NCBI GenBank assembly: GCA_023416455.1
Contig: JAEZHQ010000184.1
Location: forward strand, 1-6,698
DNA: 6,698 nucleotides
Direction of reading: 5' to 3'
Origin: Pseudomonadota bacterium
GTDB taxonomy: Bacteria; Pseudomonadota; Alphaproteobacteria; Azospirillales; Azospirillaceae
Positions within the stretch are counted from its first letter, which is position 1, and the number at the start of each line of letters is the position of its first letter. The notes under the pieces were generated by a model. That model was not told the DNA's origin, searched no databases, and saw only the letters and a list, made by a program, of their open reading frames with translations. Shown here in pieces: positions 5,851 to 6,698 of this stretch. The translations under genes and the position numbers were made by a program.

Positions 5851-6698
5851 ATGACGGCAGCGACCACGGAGCCCACGGAGCCCACGCGCGAGGCCCCGCC
5901 GCCCGCCGCCGCCCCGGCCGGGGCGTCGCAGGCCGACCCGGTGCTCGACCGGCTGAAGGGGCTGCACCCCAAGGTCATCGACCTGTCGCTGGAGCGCGTC
6001 CACCGGCTGCTGGCGGCGCTCGGCCACCCGGAGCGCCGGCTGCCGCCGGTGGTCCACGTCGCCGGGACCAACGGCAAGGGCTCCACCGTCGCCTTCCTGC
6101 GCGCCATGCTGGAGGCGGCCGGCCACCGCGTCCACGTCTACACCTCGCCGCATCTGGTCCGCTTCCACGAGCGCATCCGGCTGGCCGGCCGGCTGATCGG
6201 CGACGACCGGCTGGCCGCCCTGCTGGAGGAGTGCGAGGCGGCCAACGCCGGCGGCCCCATCACCTTCTTCGAGGTGACAACGGTCGCCGCCTTCCTGGCC
6301 TTCGCGCGCGAGCCGGCGGACGCCGTCCTCCTGGAGACCGGGCTCGGCGGCCGGCTGGATGCCACCAACGTGGTGGACCGGCCGGCGGTGACGGCGATCA
6401 CCCGGGTGTCCTGCGACCACCGCCAGTTCCTCGGCGACACGCTGGAGGCGATCGCCGGGGAGAAGGCCGGAATCCTCAAGCCGGGCGTCCCCGCCGTCCT
6501 GGCCCCCCAGCCGGGCGCCGCGGCGGAGCGGACCCTGGCCGCCCGGGCCGCCGCCGTCGGCGCGCCGATCCATCCCTGGCGGGTGGCCCCGCTGCCCGGC
6601 GGCGGCTTCCGCTTCGAGAGCGCGGGACGGGCGCTCGACCTGCCGCCGCCGGGGCTGGCCGGCGCCCACCAGATCGTCAACGCCGGGGTGGCGCTGGC
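5851..6698 (+). CDS. folC: Bifunctional folylpolyglutamate synthase / dihydrofolate synthase (partial, C-terminus missing)
   Basis: 282 codons are open to the right edge with no stop. FolC is a cytoplasmic ATP-dependent Mur-ligase-family enzyme that adds glutamate to dihydropteroate, making dihydrofolate, and then extends the glutamate tail of folates. The P-loop is GTNGKGS (72-78). TSPHLVRFHERIR (98-110) contributes to folate binding. FFEVTT (139-144) and ETGLGGRLDATN (162-173) are family signatures, and K205 in GEKAGI sits at the lysine that is carbamylated in E. coli FolC. The usual SLDH motif reads SCDH (187-190), keeping the metal-binding His. The C-terminal ligase domain is mostly outside the window. 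The first 30 residues are a Thr/Glu/Pro/Ala-rich extension before the conserved VLDRLKGLHP. The ATG at 5851 lacks a clear ribosome binding site. It is seven bases after accD, so ribosomes finishing accD may reinitiate. An in-frame GTG at 5941 is a less likely start that would remove the extension. Confidence 0.96.
   Translation, partial: MTAATTEPTEPTREAPPPAAAPAGASQADPVLDRLKGLHPKVIDLSLERVHRLLAALGHPERRLPPVVHVAGTNGKGSTVAFLRAMLEAAGHRVHVYTSPHLVRFHERIRLAGRLIGDDRLAALLEECEAANAGGPITFFEVTTVAAFLAFAREPADAVLLETGLGGRLDATNVVDRPAVTAITRVSCDHRQFLGDTLEAIAGEKAGILKPGVPAVLAPQPGAAAERTLAARAAAVGAPIHPWRVAPLPGGGFRFESAGRALDLPPPGLAGAHQIVNAGVAL
5866..5886 (+). repeat. 9 bp tandem duplication in the folC N-terminal extension
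   Basis: ACGGAGCCC occurs at 5866-5874 and 5875-5883, followed by a partial ACG at 5884-5886. It encodes TEPTEPT (residues 6-12) in the low-complexity extension. The unit keeps the reading frame. Confidence 0.92.

Noticed and set aside
4695..6669. Two long minus-strand open frames (4695-6107 and 5470-6669) opposite accD and folC
   Set aside because: Antisense shadows of genes with clear catalytic motifs; no recognisable protein family in either.

Overview
The window looks like a stretch of chromosome from a very GC-rich alphaproteobacterium. The block trpB-trpA-accD-folC is a classic alphaproteobacterial gene order. The protein sequences, the strong G/C preference at third codon positions and the Ala/Pro-rich tails suggest Rhodospirillales, probably an Azospirillum-like lineage. 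That placement is inference from gene order and remembered family sequences, not from a search.

Layout. (1) Positions 1-1346, minus strand: the N-terminal part of a membrane-bound sensor (TM - about 280-residue helical periplasmic domain - TM - HAMP - start of a PAS domain). It runs off the left edge, so the output domain is not visible. (2) Positions 1347-1505: a compact divergent control region with a plausible promoter on each strand and an 11-12 bp inverted repeat overlapping both -35 regions. (3) Positions 1506-2537, plus strand: an exported amino-acid-binding protein of the AapJ/BztA type with no permease or ATPase gene beside it. (4) Positions 2538-2720: an intergenic region holding an adenine-free, C-rich stretch with a threefold 13-15 bp tandem repeat (a Rho-dependent terminator candidate), then a promoter candidate and a small stem-loop ahead of trpB. 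(5) Positions 2721-6698, plus strand: trpB, trpA (starting on a GTG inside the trpB stop), accD, and the first two thirds or so of folC, closely packed and likely one transcription unit.

TrpB and TrpA form the tryptophan synthase complex. AccD is the carboxyltransferase beta subunit of acetyl-CoA carboxylase, the first step of fatty acid synthesis. FolC makes dihydrofolate and polyglutamylated folates. They share no pathway but are co-inherited as a housekeeping operon in this group. The upstream half (sensor plus orphan binding protein) is the accessory-looking part; trpF, often found just before trpB in this group, is not there.

The most notable features are the divergent sensor/orphan-binding-protein pair with its shared inverted repeat, and a series of short perfect or near-perfect tandem duplications (6-15 bp) that fall mainly at gene junctions and protein termini. 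I see no RNA genes, CRISPR arrays, insertion sequences or phage genes, and nothing that amounts to a clearly new biological system.
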